A DNA stretch of 64,000 bases from Isoetes taiwanensis. Taxonomy: Eukaryota > Streptophyta > Lycopodiopsida > Isoetales > Isoetaceae. Below are positions 61,073 through 64,000 of this stretch, one piece after another (within the stretch, counting starts at the first letter, position 1; every line of letters starts with the position of its first letter). Both the position numbers and the translations under genes were made by a program. The notes under the pieces are model-generated. The model did not search any database and was not told the DNA's origin. It saw only the letters and a list, made by a program, of their open reading frames with translations. The DNA lies in NCBI GenBank assembly GCA_021234155.1, contig JAJEKV010000298.1, forward strand, positions 248,001 to 312,000, in the 5' to 3' direction.

Positions 61073-62093
61073 TTCTCCCCACCTTGAGTTGATGCTATTC
61101 GGAGCACCATGTGTCTCCCCACTTGGAAACCTGCATGGTCCCTATCGGACTTGTTTGATGCATGCAATTATAAGAATTACTTTAAGGTAGCTATTATAAT
61201 TTCATCATTTTAATATCAAAGTTTTACAAAATTATAGTAAGGCGATTAATTAATGCCCTGCATATAATTAGAATCAAACAATTGCCAACATGTGAATGCT
61301 TCTTCTTCGCTTGTAGCACGCTGTGGCAGTCCAGGGGCTGCAAGTTCTTTCGCAATGCGACCTTCCTGCTGTTTTTGTCGTTCTATTGGCCTGCAGGTCC
61401 ACACTACGTAAGCATATTTATTACATATAAAGATGGTTATTAGGGAACCGTCCATTTAATTACATTTAATTAACTAAATGAATGCAAGCATTGTGTCCCG
61501 GCGTAGGAAGAGAATGCTTCTTCCATCCTGTGGAGACAAGCATCTTATCATGCCTAATATGATTTCTAATACCTACCTTTCATCACTCTTGGCGTGGAGG
61601 ATGGCTTCTTCCTTGTAATGGCCATAGACTAGAAGTATTTTCCTATCATGCATTATCATATATTATCTCTTATCTCTCCTGCTTGTCTACTCTTGTCCCA
61701 TTGGAGAGTGGATCTTAATGTACCTTACTCACCTATCGGTTCAATGTCGACTATTTTAGCGACAAGATGTCATTTACATTGCTCCATGAATTGTGGGTAC
61801 TGCTTCTTGAGATCTGATTGTAGTACCCACGTCGCGTCTACCATAGGTAAGTGCTTCTATTTGACTACGTATTGGAGAAATTGTGACCTTCTTGTTTTCT
61901 TGTAAGATCTATCAAGAAGGACTTCCGGAACAATCTCTAGTTGTTCATCGGTCATTTCTTGTGACGTCCCCTGCTTCATATACGATGCACCATCGTATTT
62001 GAAGAAAGAGCATTCCCTCTGACAGCCAACTGACATGGGCCATCCATCGGACTCCACTCCTAGTGGAATGAGCCAGCAAGGGAAGAGTGGATG
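61073..62093 (-). pseudogene. Chromovirus 3' internal remnant with a broken chromodomain
   Basis: Minus-strand frame from 62,099: …LEIVPEVLLDRSYKKTRRSQ and FLQYVVK, then TAG where chromodomains have Trp, then in the same frame KHLPMVDATWVLQSDLKK and QYPQF (to about 61,775). This is a chromodomain (VLLDR…YVVKW…DATW…L..…PQF) with a single TGG-to-TAG change, which fits cytosine deamination on the other strand. The remaining ~0.6 kb to the polypurine tract is non-coding. It would have tethered the integration complex to modified histone H3 (family knowledge). Confidence 0.65.
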
Positions 62094-63560
62094 TGTCATT
62101 CACCCGTCTCCCATCGGGTCGACCTATCTGCGGAAGCATGAATAAACAATGAGCACATAACACAATACAACAATACAATCACCTCGAAGGGTGAAACATC
62201 ATCTCCTCATCAATATAACAACATCAATATGTACACTAATAGTAAAAGGGAAATCCTACCCAGGGCTCAGACTCGAGGGGGTATGACTGCCGGCTTGGGC
62301 CTCCAGAAGTCATGGCAGACAGAATTCATGGCACATGGATTTGGCTGGCATAAGAACATGGCTAAGGGTAGTCCACTCCATCCGCCCCTCCTGTGCACAC
62401 TTTGCAGATTGGGTTGAAAAGTGTTGGGACGGACCGTAGAGCCTGCCGGTGCATAGCCCAAAGGTCTACTATTGGGTTGCATCTCCCCAGCCCTGATGAG
62501 GCGGTGAAGAGAGTCGCCTCTCCTCGAAACTTCCATGCCCAACACACGGGTGACTAGAGGGCCACCGCCCTTATTCGACTTGAACCCAATGGAGAGTGAC
62601 GATCACTCCACGGGGTGTCGAGCTCATGCCTTGCCCACACGCAGGTGGCAAGCCATTAAGCCTAGTCCACGGGATCCCCTGTAGGCTTGACACACCAGAG
62701 GGATCATTCTGTGTTGGGACAAGTATCCCATTGTTCGCGGGCCTAGCCCCTCAACCCACAACCGGTGGGCTCCGTGCAATGTGCCGCATAATTGGGAGCT
62801 AGTAGGCTACCTATGATCATCGCTACACAAGCTTTAGGCCTCTACCCCTTCCCAATACATGGAGGTCGTGAATGAAATACCAACATCATCACGTAACTGA
62901 AATGAAGAATATCATTTAATCTATCTATCTAAACATCCAGAGTTAGGTTCCTTTGTTAGAGCTTATGATCTCGGGATCTATAAGGCCTCTATGGCTGAAC
63001 TAACATACTAAACCAGCCTATTGCCTAGCCAAAAGGCGGATTTGCACAACAGAATGACTCAATACCTGGTCCTTGACCTGCTCCAAAGCCTCGGAATGCA
63101 TTCATGCCTCTGATCCTGCTGAAGACTGCTGCTACTCGATGATCGGTTGTGCAAAGACGGCTTTGCAGAGCCGAACAATGCGAAATGGGGTCTTGGCTTG
63201 GCCGAAATAGCTCAAGAGAACCCTAAATGCGAGAAGGGAAAGGAGCTCTATGAAAACCCTAAAATGCAAAGAGAAGAAAGGGTTTAGGGTTTAAGGGGAA
63301 GCCCTTTTATAGAAACCCTTAGGGTTAGGTTAGACATTGACCAAATGGGGTTTAGCCATTTGGCAATGGGGTCCATGGGGTTATTAATTGTGAATGTTTA
63401 TTTAACATGCACAATATTCGAAGTTGCCCCCCTAGGTGCAACTCTTGCCCCCTAGGTGCAACCTATTACGGCCACCAAGTACATGTCATCTATGACATGT
63501 ATGGGTGACGTAGCAGTATAATATACGTATTCGGGGCATATATTATGCTGGAACGTCACA
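62094..63560 (-). repeat. Chromovirus LTR, about 1.47 kb
   Basis: Starts (minus strand) TGTGACGTTCCAGCATAATA after the polypurine tract AAGGTGGGGAGAA (revcomp at 63,561-63,575). Ends …GGGTGAATGACA. Same family as 59,736-61,072 and 1,615-3,022. Confidence 0.7.
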
Positions 63561-64000
63561 TTCTCCCCACCTTGACTTGATGCTGTCCTCAGTATAACGC
63601 GTCTCCCCACCTTGGAAACCTGCATACCCTGCAATACATTTGATGCATATAATTTTACGACACAATTACCCCAAGGTAATATTTAAGTTTTAATTTCTAT
63701 AACACATCCTTTTTGGGTTGCCCCTAGGGGGGCAAACCTCGTTTATGTGGGTTTGTGGGATATGCTGAGTATATGCTGGAATATACTCATATATGTTGAT
63801 GACCGCTATGGGGGCGTATGTGGGGCCAGTTATATCCCTCACCACTTGGAACGATCCGAGCAGGTGAAGGCCTTCTTGGCCCTGCACCGGGAGTGAAATC
63901 CACGGTCCCATATCGAGATCTTGCTCCAGAGACAAAGGCTTCCTTCCATTACAGAGGGGTGCTACTGGAACGTCACATTATTTACTTCCGAAGGTGGTGG
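63561..64000 (-). mobile_element. Start of another chromovirus internal region or tandem copy
   Basis: The segment next to the LTR (about 63,561-63,720) resembles 61,073-61,250, so it is again a sequence that precedes an LTR. A further TGTGACGTTCCA lies at 63,966-63,977 (revcomp), but what follows it does not match the LTR. The 81-codon frame 63,935-63,690 has no domain I can name. Confidence 0.4.

Noticed and set aside
63690-63935. Possible integrase or RT fragment at the window edge
   Set aside because: A few residues resemble chromovirus pol, but no catalytic motif could be placed, so no domain is named.

Overview
The window reads as nuclear DNA of a land plant, dominated by transposable elements. 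The evidence is two spliced or spliceable plant-type genes (a BTB/POZ protein and a chloroplast-type polyketide-cyclase/START-like protein with GT-AG introns), a plant L1-type LINE, Ty3/Gypsy chromovirus and Ty1/Copia remnants, and no bacterial gene organisation. The species is not identifiable from the sequence. A tyrosine-recombinase retrotransposon of the DIRS/PAT/Ngaro type is unexpected for a seed plant, to my knowledge, and may point to a non-seed lineage (low confidence).

Layout. 1-0.95 kb: GC-rich minisatellite with a period near 100 bp. 1.6-3.0 kb: degenerate chromovirus-type LTR. 3.6-4.5 kb: Copia 5' end (LTR, primer-binding site, gag piece), minus strand. 5.685-13.492 kb: a tyrosine-recombinase retroelement on the minus strand, whose terminal sequences form a split direct repeat (A1 - gag - RT - RNase H - recombinase - B1A2 - B2). 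13.86-16.71 kb: a convergent pair, BTB/POZ gene (+) and START/cyclase-like gene (-). 18.7-23.08 kb: 5' part of an L1 LINE (+), carrying a 533-bp foldback element.

From 8,048 onward a ~15.04-kb segment (retroelement 5' two-thirds + BTB gene + START gene + LINE 5' two-thirds) is present three times in direct tandem: 8,048-23,084, 23,085-38,126 and 38,127-about 52,714. Both internal junctions join the same LINE RT base to the same retroelement base, so one illegitimate duplication followed by unequal crossing-over explains the array. The left flank keeps the rest of the retroelement and the right flank keeps the rest of the LINE (to its poly(A) at 58,171-58,183). The foldback is in units 1 and 2 but absent from unit 3.

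54.68-57.86 kb: a ~3.2-kb non-autonomous TIR element inserted in the LINE 3' UTR. It carries seven perfect copies of a 16-bp palindrome in subterminal clusters. 58.25-64.0 kb: minus-strand chromovirus debris (integrase C-terminus, two chromodomains, two 1.3-1.5-kb LTRs).

Unit 2 and parts of units 1 and 3 differ by many small indels and by odd substitutions concentrated at CAG/CTG trinucleotides. This looks more like methylation-linked long-read consensus error than like evolution. Frameshifts in the gene copies should therefore be read with caution. All boundaries marked as approximate were judged by eye.
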